NCBI GenBank assembly: GCA_020650975.1
Contig: JAIPMN010028706.1
Span: forward strand, 1-27,169
Direction of reading: 5' to 3'
DNA from: Apostichopus californicus
Lineage: Eukaryota > Echinodermata > Holothuroidea > Aspidochirotida > Stichopodidae
Length of the DNA: 27,169 bases
This document shows, piece by piece, positions 24,501-27,169 of this stretch (positions are counted from its first letter, which is position 1; the number at the start of each line of letters is the position of its first letter). Under the pieces are notes generated by a model. It was not told where the DNA came from and did not search any database. It saw only the letters and a program-made list of their open reading frames with translations. The translations under genes and the position numbers were made by a program.

Positions 24501-26902
24501 GGTACAAGTGGAAGGCTACTCTTACGTCCATTTCTATCACCCAGCGGATGCCCATAATGTCACTGTTGTTATTCATGAACTAACTGGTAACAAGAAAGGT
24601 CTGATACGAGTCCAAGATAGACAGAGACTGTTTGTCAACGTCGTCGAATCAACCCATACGTATCTCGATGCCCCCTGTGGGTTCCACGTCGACTGGGGAG
24701 GCGAACTCGTTCTACCAACAACTGTCGTCATTCTAGCAGAAGCTGTTATAATAGAGGGCAGACTAACTGGAGTAGAAGAACTCATCGTGGAGAGGAACGG
24801 AGAAATTCAATTTATAGGTAGGGCTTTCACTGAGCAGCTTCACGAGATCCTTTGGCACGAAGATTCACCTTACGATAGTGGCAGAGCAGGCTGGGTGGAG
24901 ATACCCTACGTCGTCATAAACAATGAAGCAATGATAACATTGAAACTGACAACACCGACGCATAAATTAGATGCTGGAGAGATGTTTGTGCTCAAAGGTG
25001 GAACTGTTAACATCAATGTACCAACTTGTTACATCAGTGCCGGTGATATGATAATTGAGAGTGGAGGGACCATCACAGCTTCAGGCAGTGGTTACTCTCA
25101 GAACCAGGGTTCTGGGAAAGGAACTGGTTACAGTGGTGCTGGACATGCATCTACAGGTTTGTAGCTTCCTATAACAACTTTCTGTTTTTTACACAGGCTG
25201 TTAAATTTGTCATTATTGAAGAAATTTTATACCAATTTGATATCACCAATATACTTTTGGTGGTTATATTCCATCAAGTTTATTGTATCTTACAGTTACA
25301 GTGAGAGACTTACATTAAATAATTTAGGAATTGATCAAATTAGATCTCTGTTCAAGCTTACATACCATGCTGAACTTTTGAATCAGAAATATTCTGATCA
25401 TTCCCACATGCAAAATATGAGAGGAAAGTCTAAAGTTTCCACATGGCAGTAACTCCTTTTCCTGTGCAGAAAGGACATGTCAGGTGTTAGATGCACAGTT
25501 TTTTATGTATATCACAAAGACACAGCGTCATTTGTAAGAATGCTGAGGGGGCTGCAGCATCACAGCAGCCAGGCTGCATAAATCATAATCTTTTTGTACT
25601 CCTATGGTGTACCAAGATAATCACAATTGTTAGATATTGGAGTTGGCTGCAGGGGATTTTGCAGCTGCTGTTGCTGCTTAACCTATTGACACAGTGCCAA
25701 AGGAAACTACAGTAGATTGTGACCATACTTAGGCAAAGATTGGAATCTCTGTTGCAGTCATGTTTTAAAATTGTTGTGCATGGCAAATGTTTTACTGGTT
25801 TCTTTATTTCTTTTACTCTTTGTACTAGGAGGGGGCTTATGTGGAGGAGAGCATAGCAAATGTTTTAATGGTTTCCTTTTTACTCTTCATAACAGGAGGG
25901 GGCTCAGGTGGAGGAGTGGCCTATGGGTCGTTGATGACCCCTGACCTTCCAGGAAGTGCAGGTGGAGGTACTGGTGGAGCTGGTGGAGGATACCTTCATA
26001 TTATAGTTGGGAAGGTAGTATTTGAACATACTCTGTATTCTTTAATAGGGGTGAGGAAGAGGCGCTAGGAAGGGTATCGATGAATATTCATTTATGACAC
26101 AAAATGTACTTACCTGTTATTATTATAGGAGAATTATATCAGATTGTATACAAGCCAAGCAATATAAGTTTCTCATGTAAATCCTTTACTCAGTGTTATC
26201 TAGGTGGGATTCTCGATCACATGATATTCTACAGAAATGCAGGCTGGTCCTGAAGTAACCTTGTAAAATGTTACTGCTCTCAATTTGTTAAGAAATCCTA
26301 CAGTGATCATTAATTGTATTAGCCTATTTTTGTGAAGTTCTTGCCAGAAATACCAACATTTTGGAAGTAAGTTCTTTCTCATCTTTTAATAATTGATTTT
26401 CTCTTTATGCATTGAAAACATGATTGTGGTTGCTACAGTATGTCAGTCAAAAGAATCTTTTCACTTGGATGTCTGTTCAAAATGCCCTCGTTAATTTACC
26501 ATGTAGTCTATTACATAAATATTTAAACAATTAAACATATAGCCTTTGATAGAAGTCTTTACATTGCCATCTATAAAAGAAAAAAATACTGATGTTTTTG
26601 AAAAGACTTTTTCTAACCTTTCAATAATCACTATAACAAAGTTACAACCTTGCTACAAGTTAGAACTTGAAGTATTTGTTATCCTGATTAATTGGATGCA
26701 ATTGGTTATTTGCAGATAACATTCATGTTCACCCTGTTTGTTTCCTTCCTCCAGATGTTGATCTGTGATGGCGTTATCACTGTTGATGGATCTCCAGGAT
26801 TATCCACTGTGACTGCTGCTGGTGGAGGGAGTGGGGGCAGTATACAAATTCACACTTCTCAATTCAGAGGGCATGGAGAAATTCACTCTCACGGGGGCAG
26901 CT
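308..26902 (+). CDS. Giant glycine-rich tandem-module protein, partial gene (17 exons visible, both ends missing)
   Basis: Seventeen exons join in one frame: 308-554, 1128-1225, 1736-1926, 2352-6345, 6984-7336, 8355-8550, 9206-9386, 10252-10487, 11064-15082, 15417-15591, 16350-16580, 17041-17390, 17598-17961, 18241-18540, 18929-25156, 25896-26014, 26755-26902. They give about 5,809 codons with no stop, all introns GT-AG and all phases matched. The product is 15 glycine-rich blocks alternating with 14 beta-rich spacers, period 375-427 residues. Many N-x-S/T sequons point to the secretory route. The glycine-block grammar (GGGSGGSI, then GHG, then GGGGGGRIAV, then GGxGTVY) resembles, from memory, large plant membrane glycine-rich proteins of the Arabidopsis At5g11700 type and unnamed giant proteins of marine invertebrates; I could not check this. 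No catalytic motif is visible. A structural extracellular or cell-surface role is inferred. The start codon lies upstream and the stop downstream of the window. Confidence 0.9.
555..1127 (+). other. Intron 1
   Basis: 573 bp between exons 1 and 2. GT-AG with a pyrimidine-rich 3' end (tattctctcctgtttgatctatttcag). It includes short open frames without module similarity on either strand, which I regard as chance. No repeat or RNA gene recognised. Confidence 0.75.
1128..1225 (+). CDS. Exon 2: GGSIWIEA strand of glycine block A
   Basis: The acceptor is ...ctatttcag (1127) and the donor gtgagc (1226). Entry is phase 2 and exit phase 1. The 98 nt encode (R)GESADLTLDLHYQAGG followed by AAGGSIWIEANQLTST, the direct counterpart of the GGGSGGSIWV segment in exon 11 and exon 15. 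The acceptor could slip by two bases (cagag), but only the 1127 choice keeps the frame with exon 1. The exon is far too short to show as an independent open frame; its identity comes from module alignment and phase agreement on both sides. Confidence 0.8.
1226..1735 (+). other. Intron 2
   Basis: 510 bp, GT-AG, AT-rich. Nothing else recognised. The open frame that runs in from 1675 is intronic up to 1735. Confidence 0.75.
1736..1926 (+). CDS. Exon 3: end of glycine block A
   Basis: Acceptor ...catacag (1735), donor gtaatt (1927); phase 1 in, phase 0 out. The 191 nt read (G)TITATGGNAHPHGGGGSGG, then IITLAYDD, then VAHGGTGWQHGAAGIVHLRRR. This is the module's GHGxIxxxGG...GGGGGGRIAVH...GGxG...GAAGTVYVEE section, with GGIITL where the other blocks have GGRIAV. 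It joins exon 4 cleanly as HSQ|LIIANNN, equivalent to the L-x-[IV]-D-N-x start of the spacers that follow the other glycine blocks. Confidence 0.85.
1927..2351 (+). other. Intron 3
   Basis: 425 bp, GT-AG, AT-rich, with a short internal echo (taatgtaattaatatttctaatgtgattaatatt, about 2300-2333, made of two similar 17-18-bp segments). Nothing coding. Confidence 0.75.
2352..6345 (+). CDS. Exon 4 (3,994 nt): spacers 1-4 and glycine blocks B, C, D
   Basis: Acceptor ctcctttacag (2351) in phase 0; donor gttcgt (6346) in phase 1; 1,331 codons with no stop. Spacer 1 has its anchor (GDSTGTL) at 2520 and is cysteine-rich, including CGCPSC near 2577. Glycine block B runs about 3200-3630 (GGRIAIHS near 3532). 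Spacer 2 has its anchor GDQTGRI at 3801. Block C is about 4305-4790, with GGSHGGQGGH and GGGGGGRIAVDS. Spacer 3 has GDLSGLF at 4980. Block D is about 5455-6000, with GPGAG, GGSYGGAGGG and GGRIAVYIE. Spacer 4 begins near 6015 and its anchor is degenerate (SSSGGGVISIHD, about 6183). N-x-T sites occur, for example NITEW near 3141. Internal modules are more divergent from each other than those of exon 15. Confidence 0.95.
6346..6983 (+). other. Intron 4, carrying a foldback element
   Basis: 638 bp, GT-AG. The middle is rich in CTGCAG motifs and holds a long imperfect inverted repeat (see the element at about 6600-6850). The rest is AT-rich without coding signal. Confidence 0.75.
6600..6850. mobile_element. 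Foldback (MITE-like) inverted-repeat element
   Basis: Outer arms at 6642-6663 (attatccctgcagaactgca...) and 6802-6823 are reverse complements with few mismatches, including a perfect 14-nt match (attatccctgcaga / tctgcagggataat). Inner arms at 6684-6699 and 6745-6760 match at 14 of 16 positions. Weaker pairing extends outwards (cagtaaagctg near 6611 with cagctttgctg near 6837). No coding capacity. The element's ends and any target-site duplication are not clear, so the boundaries are approximate. A non-autonomous DNA element is the likeliest explanation. Confidence 0.55.
6984..7336 (+). CDS. Exon 5: rest of spacer 4 and start of glycine block E
   Basis: Acceptor ctacacag (6983), donor gtaagc (7337); phase 1 in, phase 0 out. 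The 353 nt encode (G)NLTNLQDLVVAPYKTLTL, then further beta-rich sequence, then SLVVTGSEMILHSGSRLDLN and GGGHVGGEGPGAGYL. The last part is the IKYxxxIxAExIxVxxxxxxIExGxxLxxSGxG...GPGAG lead into a glycine block. The splice to exon 6 (GAGYL|DTDIGTGAGYG) falls between the GPGAG and GAGHGG elements. The count from anchor 4 through exons 5-8 to anchor 5 is 396 codons, matching the module period. Confidence 0.9.
7337..8354 (+). other. Intron 5
   Basis: 1,018 bp, the longest intron here. AT-rich, GT-AG. The segment near 8010-8058 (gttcgaaagttttcgaagat, then atctcatcttcctcctcagg) recalls the terminal parts of transposon copies in marine invertebrates, but I cannot assign it. Open frames in it have no module similarity. 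Confidence 0.7.
8355..8550 (+). CDS. Exon 6: middle of glycine block E
   Basis: Acceptor ctctttgtag (8354), donor gtaagt (8551, a strong donor); phase 0 in, phase 1 out. It encodes DTDIGTGAGYGSFGG, then LPYGDFMTPSEAGSGAGSG and GRGGGILKISMNGRLVVDG. These match GAGHGGxGG, YGSxYxPxxxGSGGG and GRGGGxIxxxVxxxLxLDG of the consensus. The intron lies directly after the LDG-equivalent (VVDG), a different place from the introns in blocks A and O. Confidence 0.9.
8551..9205 (+). other. Intron 6
   Basis: 655 bp, GT-AG. Holds purine-rich stretches (about 8650-8690, 9010-9028), AT microsatellites (9028-9074, 9168-9183) and a self-complementary gggggtcctccctcag (about 8795) of the kind found in dispersed repeats. 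No coding sequence seen. Confidence 0.7.
9028..9074. repeat. AT-rich microsatellite
   Basis: Imperfect (TA)n with interspersed c and g. A second pure (TA)n lies at 9168-9183, just upstream of the exon 7 acceptor. Confidence 0.85.
9206..9386 (+). CDS. Exon 7: GGGSGGGVIV to GGRISI part of glycine block E
   Basis: Acceptor tttcaatacag (9205), donor gtacaa (9387, preceded by cagag); phase 1 in, phase 2 out. It reads (G)YVSVDGLPGSGSSGGGSGG, then GVIVEVNSLDGHGIISANGG and GSGAGGRISINLIQR. This is the canonical LDGxIxAxG...GGGSGGSIxI...GHGxIxxxGG...GGRIAV run. The exon follows an AT microsatellite that sits just before the polypyrimidine tract. Confidence 0.9.
9638..9690. repeat. 21-bp tandem repeat, about 2.5 copies
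   Basis: tgcaacccacctaaaatgct plus t is repeated at 9638 and 9659 with one change near the end of the unit, followed by a decayed third start (tgcaattcac) near 9680. Intronic. Confidence 0.85.
10090..10124. repeat. Near-perfect 14-bp inverted repeat with 7-nt loop
   Basis: Arms aaaaacctgccgtt (10090-10103) and aacggcgggttttt (10111-10124) pair at 13 of 14 positions plus one G-U wobble on the + strand, with loop cagtaca. It looks like a bacterial intrinsic terminator in form but lies inside an animal intron, so that function is not proposed. It may be a small foldback remnant or a structured intronic element. Confidence 0.8.
10252..10487 (+). CDS. Exon 8: end of glycine block E and start of spacer 5
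   Basis: Acceptor tgttctacag (10251), donor gtaatt (10488); phase 2 in, phase 1 out. It encodes FNFNGEIECHGGF, VEGGAGTIYIKENI and then the spacer opening TLIADGNRLSDLP...LIINELYIRG. GGAGTIYIKE is the block terminator seen elsewhere as GGTGTVYVEE. Only about 78 codons; the frame is fixed by both neighbours and by module alignment. Confidence 0.9.
10488..11063 (+). other. Intron 8
   Basis: 576 bp, GT-AG, strongly AT-rich with a short (AT)n at about 10845-10859. Nothing coding seen. Confidence 0.75.
11064..15082 (+). CDS. Exon 9 (4,019 nt): spacers 5-8 and glycine blocks F, G, H
   Basis: Acceptor tctttcacag (11063), phase 1; donor gtgagc (15083), phase 0; about 1,339 codons without a stop. Anchors: GDGTGTL at 11123, GDGTALMHIHD at 12248, GDRSGLLRARD at 13451, GDKTGLITMHG at 14693. 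Glycine blocks lie at about 11555-12060 (GGGGHGGPGG, GGRIAVYS), 12740-13260 (GAGHGSPGG, YGSLYKP, AGRIAVYT) and 13930-14520 (GGGGHASYGG, GGRIAVYV). Each block ends in a G-x-P-Y-[RH]-[RK]-L-[YF]-I-D-type join to the next spacer. Anchor spacings rise from 375 to 401 to 414 codons within the exon. One sequon in block H (NITHLTGHG) sits where exon 15 modules carry N-x-TGHG. Confidence 0.95.
15083..15416 (+). other. Intron 9
   Basis: 334 bp, GT-AG, AT-rich. No repeats or coding sequence recognised. Confidence 0.75.
15417..15591 (+). CDS. Exon 10: end of spacer 8 and start of glycine block I
   Basis: Acceptor ttttcatctag (15416), donor gtaaat (15592); phase 0 in, phase 1 out. It reads DMKWGSQLTAEYFEIYSSDL, then LLEVSGRGFSDGGPGAASV and GAGAGHATQGGTG. 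That is the IKYxAxIxAExIxV...SGxG...GPGAG...GAGHGGxGG sequence, continuing exon 9 (RFKVGFL|DMKWG). The donor sits just before the YGSxYxP element, the same place and phase as the introns that close exons 14 and 15. Confidence 0.9.
15592..16349 (+). other. Intron 10
   Basis: 758 bp, GT-AG. Mostly AT-rich, with a short C-rich patch near 16060-16095. Nothing coding or repetitive recognised. Confidence 0.75.
16350..16580 (+). CDS. Exon 11: YGSLYEP to GGSIWV part of glycine block I
   Basis: Acceptor ttgtcaatag (16349), donor gtgaga (16581); phase 1 at both ends, so the exon is symmetric (231 nt). It encodes (A)SNGQAGGSTYGSLYEP, then GPRGGGVIKLKVGSVLQLDG and AGGGSGGSIWVTT. Every sub-motif of the consensus is present in order. 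With exons 12-14 it forms a unit of exactly 1,245 nt (415 codons), one full module period. Confidence 0.93.
16581..17040 (+). other. Intron 11
   Basis: 460 bp, GT-AG, AT-rich. Contains a 75-bp imperfect tandem duplication (16686-16835). Otherwise nothing recognised. Confidence 0.75.
16686..16835. repeat. 75-bp imperfect tandem duplication
   Basis: Copies at about 16686-16760 and 16761-16835 both read tgattgcagaaa[ag]caatgtta..., then ttgtagaataca and atatagatat. Several substitutions and small indels show it is not very recent. Intronic. Confidence 0.8.
17041..17390 (+). CDS. Exon 12: end of glycine block I and start of spacer 9
   Basis: Acceptor tatttctcag (17040), donor gtaaag (17391); phase 1 in, phase 0 out. 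It reads (D)HFRGHGVMSSSGGQGS, then GGGAGGRIAVHIEDKDEFRG, GGTGTVYVEEI and the spacer opening FTRLYLNNQYADPP...DYAFEEVTLQGE. The exon starts within the x-x-F-x-GHG motif. It is joined to 17598, not to the nearer acceptor at 17563, because only 17598 keeps the frame and the module alignment. Confidence 0.92.
17391..17597 (+). other. Intron 12, with a competing acceptor at 17563
   Basis: 207 bp, the shortest intron. The acceptor used by the model is tatctag (17597). A tctcag acceptor 34 nt upstream would break the frame. Confidence 0.75.
17598..17961 (+). CDS. Exon 13: core of spacer 9
   Basis: Acceptor aactatctag (17597), donor gtaagt (17962); phase 0 in, phase 1 out. It encodes LPFETAKADEDSAPSISIHT, then the anchor ILGDTTSVLHIQANQ at 17664 and FVWNGLVVGVFNFTVPEG. 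The earlier and stronger-looking acceptor at 17563 (tctcag) would add 34 nt and hit a TGA in the frame required by exon 12. LPFETAK aligns with VPFELKE in spacer 6, which supports the 17598 start. The downstream WNG...GVxN(F/L) motif matches spacers 8 and 10. Confidence 0.9.
18172..18189. repeat. TG microsatellite
   Basis: Uninterrupted (TG)n in intron 13 (17962-18240), upstream of the exon 14 acceptor. Confidence 0.9.
18241..18540 (+). CDS. Exon 14: end of spacer 9 and start of glycine block J
   Basis: Acceptor ttctttttcag (18240), donor gtaaac (18541); phase 1 at both ends (300 nt, symmetric). It encodes (G)TLQLDLLELRASSRLTYP, then LLMRYASVIEAETVHVKSSF, IDTSGRGPVSG and GAGHGGFGGGTDVLGFTT. 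The preceding polypyrimidine tract follows a TG microsatellite at about 18172. The end of this exon is homologous in position and phase to the ends of exons 10 and 15. Confidence 0.92.
18541..18928 (+). other. Intron 14
   Basis: 388 bp, GT-AG. Nothing coding. A G-rich run lies near 18784-18815. It separates exon 14 from the mega-exon at a module-homologous position. Confidence 0.75.
18929..25156 (+). CDS. Exon 15 (6,228 nt mega-exon): blocks J (end) to O (start), spacers 10-14
   Basis: Acceptor tctggattag (18928), donor gtttgt (25157); phase 1 at both ends; about 2,076 codons. Anchors are GDRTGLLHM (19576), GDKTGLLHL (20836), GDKTGQLHL (22081, 23326) and GNKKGLIRV (24586), spaced 420, 415, 415 and 420 codons. 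Full glycine blocks K, L, M and N centre near 20350, 21600, 22850 and 24100, each with GAGHGG-type, YGSxY, GGGSGGS and GGR[IMS] motifs. Modules here are the most alike in the window. Blocks K-N share an N-glycosylation site (TTN[FM]TG[HY]G type), and spacers 12-14 share APC[SG]F. PGNFSF-type sequons also recur. The length equals five periods, and both ends cut the module at the same point before YGS. It is an unusually long internal exon. Confidence 0.96.
25157..25895 (+). other. Intron 15, with repeat relic and duplicated acceptor region
   Basis: 739 bp, GT-AG. It holds a relative of the intron 4 foldback element (about 25460-25710) and a tandem duplication of the acceptor region (25778-25915). 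Short open frames in it have no module similarity. Confidence 0.75.
25460..25710. repeat. Diverged relative of the intron 4 foldback element
   Basis: It shares atgctgagggggctgcag (25540s; also at about 6724), cagccaggctg and a later ttgcagctg[ac]tg stretch with the 6600-6850 region, in the same order. It appears internally deleted relative to that copy. Boundaries are approximate. Confidence 0.5.
25778..25915. repeat. Tandem duplication spanning a 3' splice site
   Basis: Copy 1 (25778-25850) and copy 2 (25851-25915) both run gcat[ga]gcaaatgtttta, polypyrimidine tract, AG, gagggggct[tc]a, gtggagga. Copy 2 is a few bases shorter in the pyrimidine tract. Each copy carries a complete acceptor plus the first codons of exon 16. 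Confidence 0.85.
25896..26014 (+). CDS. Exon 16: YGSLMTP part of glycine block O
   Basis: Acceptor cttcataacag (25895), donor gtagta (26015, a weak donor); phase 1 in, phase 0 out. It reads (G)GGSGGGVAYGSLMTPDLP, then GGGTGGAGGGYLHIIVGK, matching YGSxYxPxxxGSGGGxGGxGGG. A second, near-identical acceptor 67 nt upstream (after 25828) arises from a local tandem duplication. Using that one would shift the frame and reach a TGA, so 25896 is chosen. The joined peptide LHIIVGK|MLICDGVITVDG aligns without gaps to the KLKVGSVLQLDG run of exon 11. Confidence 0.88.
26015..26754 (+). other. Intron 16
   Basis: 740 bp, GT-AG with a weak donor (gtagta) and a strong pyrimidine-rich acceptor. AT-rich; no repeats or coding sequence recognised. 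Confidence 0.7.
26755..26902 (+). CDS. Exon 17: GGGSGGSIQI part of glycine block O (last exon seen)
   Basis: Acceptor ttccttcctccag (26754), phase 0. It encodes MLICDGVITVDGSPG, then TAAGGGSGGSIQIHTSQFRG and GHGEIHSHGGS. The ATG at its start is an internal methionine, not an initiator. The donor is taken at 26903 (gtaaat), which leaves phase 1. A second gtaaat lies at 26924, so the 3' end is less certain than the rest. The next exon should begin with the GGGGGGRIAV element and lies beyond the window or is not recognisable in its last 267 bases. Confidence 0.75.
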
Positions 26903-27169
26903 GTAAATACTACAACACAAACTGTAAATATTCTCTTCCAGTTTATTTATTCCATTTAGTGGTCATTGATTCACCTTTAACATTTGACATTTGTTTGCAG
27001 TAAAAATCAGAGATAGATTAAAAGCCACCTTTGAGGTTTTAGTAATTAAAGTAAATGTGATTATTTTTATCTCAATACATTACATGTATAGAGATGTTGT
27101 AACAGTAAGTGGGAATCTCTCCTCTCTAAAAAAAGTTTCAGCGTCTTCATAAAAAGTTCGTTTTCTCTG
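26903..27169 (+). other. Start of intron 17 (runs off the window)
   Basis: AT-rich, no module-like translation. The possible acceptors at 27000 (tttgcag) and near 27140 (tttcag) do not open into glycine-block sequence in the required phase. Confidence 0.6.

Noticed and set aside
18949..25164. Bacterial PE-PGRS or autotransporter-like gene
   Set aside because: Glycine content is similar, but GT-AG introns, phase-matched exons and an AT-rich intron background show a eukaryotic gene.
25829..25895. Exon 16 beginning after the TAG at 25828
   Set aside because: It shifts the frame by one and reaches a stop; the duplicated downstream acceptor restores the exact module sequence.
26755..26902. ATG at the start of exon 17 as a new gene start
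   Set aside because: It is preceded by a classic acceptor and aligns with the internal KVGSVLQLDG segment of other modules.

Overview
The window looks like animal (metazoan) nuclear DNA and is filled by one very large, intron-rich gene on the + strand that runs off both ends. I resolve 17 coding exons between 308 and 26902. All intervening introns are GT-AG. The exons total 17,430 nt and join into one stop-free frame of about 5,809 codons, with phases agreeing at every junction. Introns are visibly AT-rich with simple repeats and small duplications, while exons are more GC-balanced. This, plus an animal-type extracellular repeat protein, suggests an invertebrate; an echinoderm or hemichordate would be my guess, but the sequence alone does not prove it.

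The protein is a tandem array of a module of about 375-427 residues. Each module has a glycine-rich block (sub-motifs GPGAG, GAGHGG, YGSxYxP, LDGxIxAxG, GGGSGGSIxI, GHGxIxxxGG, GGGGGGRIAV, GGxGT[VI]YxE) and a glycine-poor beta-type spacer built round a GD[KRG]TG[LQ]LH-like anchor. I count 15 glycine blocks (A-O) and 14 spacers. Anchor positions are 2520, 3801, 4980, 6183, 11123, 12248, 13451, 14693, 17664, 19576, 20836, 22081, 23326 and 24586. After splicing the anchor spacings are 427, 393, 401, 396, 375, 401, 414, 404, 415, 420, 415, 415 and 420 codons. Because the period is preserved across introns, it is strong independent support for the exon model.

Layout: exons 1-3 (308-1926) encode block A in small exons. 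Exon 4 (2352-6345) is a 4.0 kb exon with spacers 1-4 and blocks B-D. Exons 5-8 (6984-10487) split block E. Exon 9 (11064-15082) is another 4.0 kb exon with spacers 5-8 and blocks F-H. Exons 10-14 (15417-18540) split block I, spacer 9 and half of block J. Exon 15 (18929-25156) is 6.2 kb and holds exactly five module periods. Exons 16-17 (25896-26902) split block O. So mega-exons alternate with finely split modules.

The many N-glycosylation sequons, absence of charged low-complexity tracts and beta/glycine architecture suggest a secreted or large extracellular/membrane-anchored structural protein. No signal peptide, transmembrane segment, start codon or stop codon lies in the window, so location and function are inference. 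I see no convincing minus-strand gene, RNA gene or intact transposon. The introns hold a foldback (MITE-like) element, a distant relative of it, several short tandem duplications and microsatellites.
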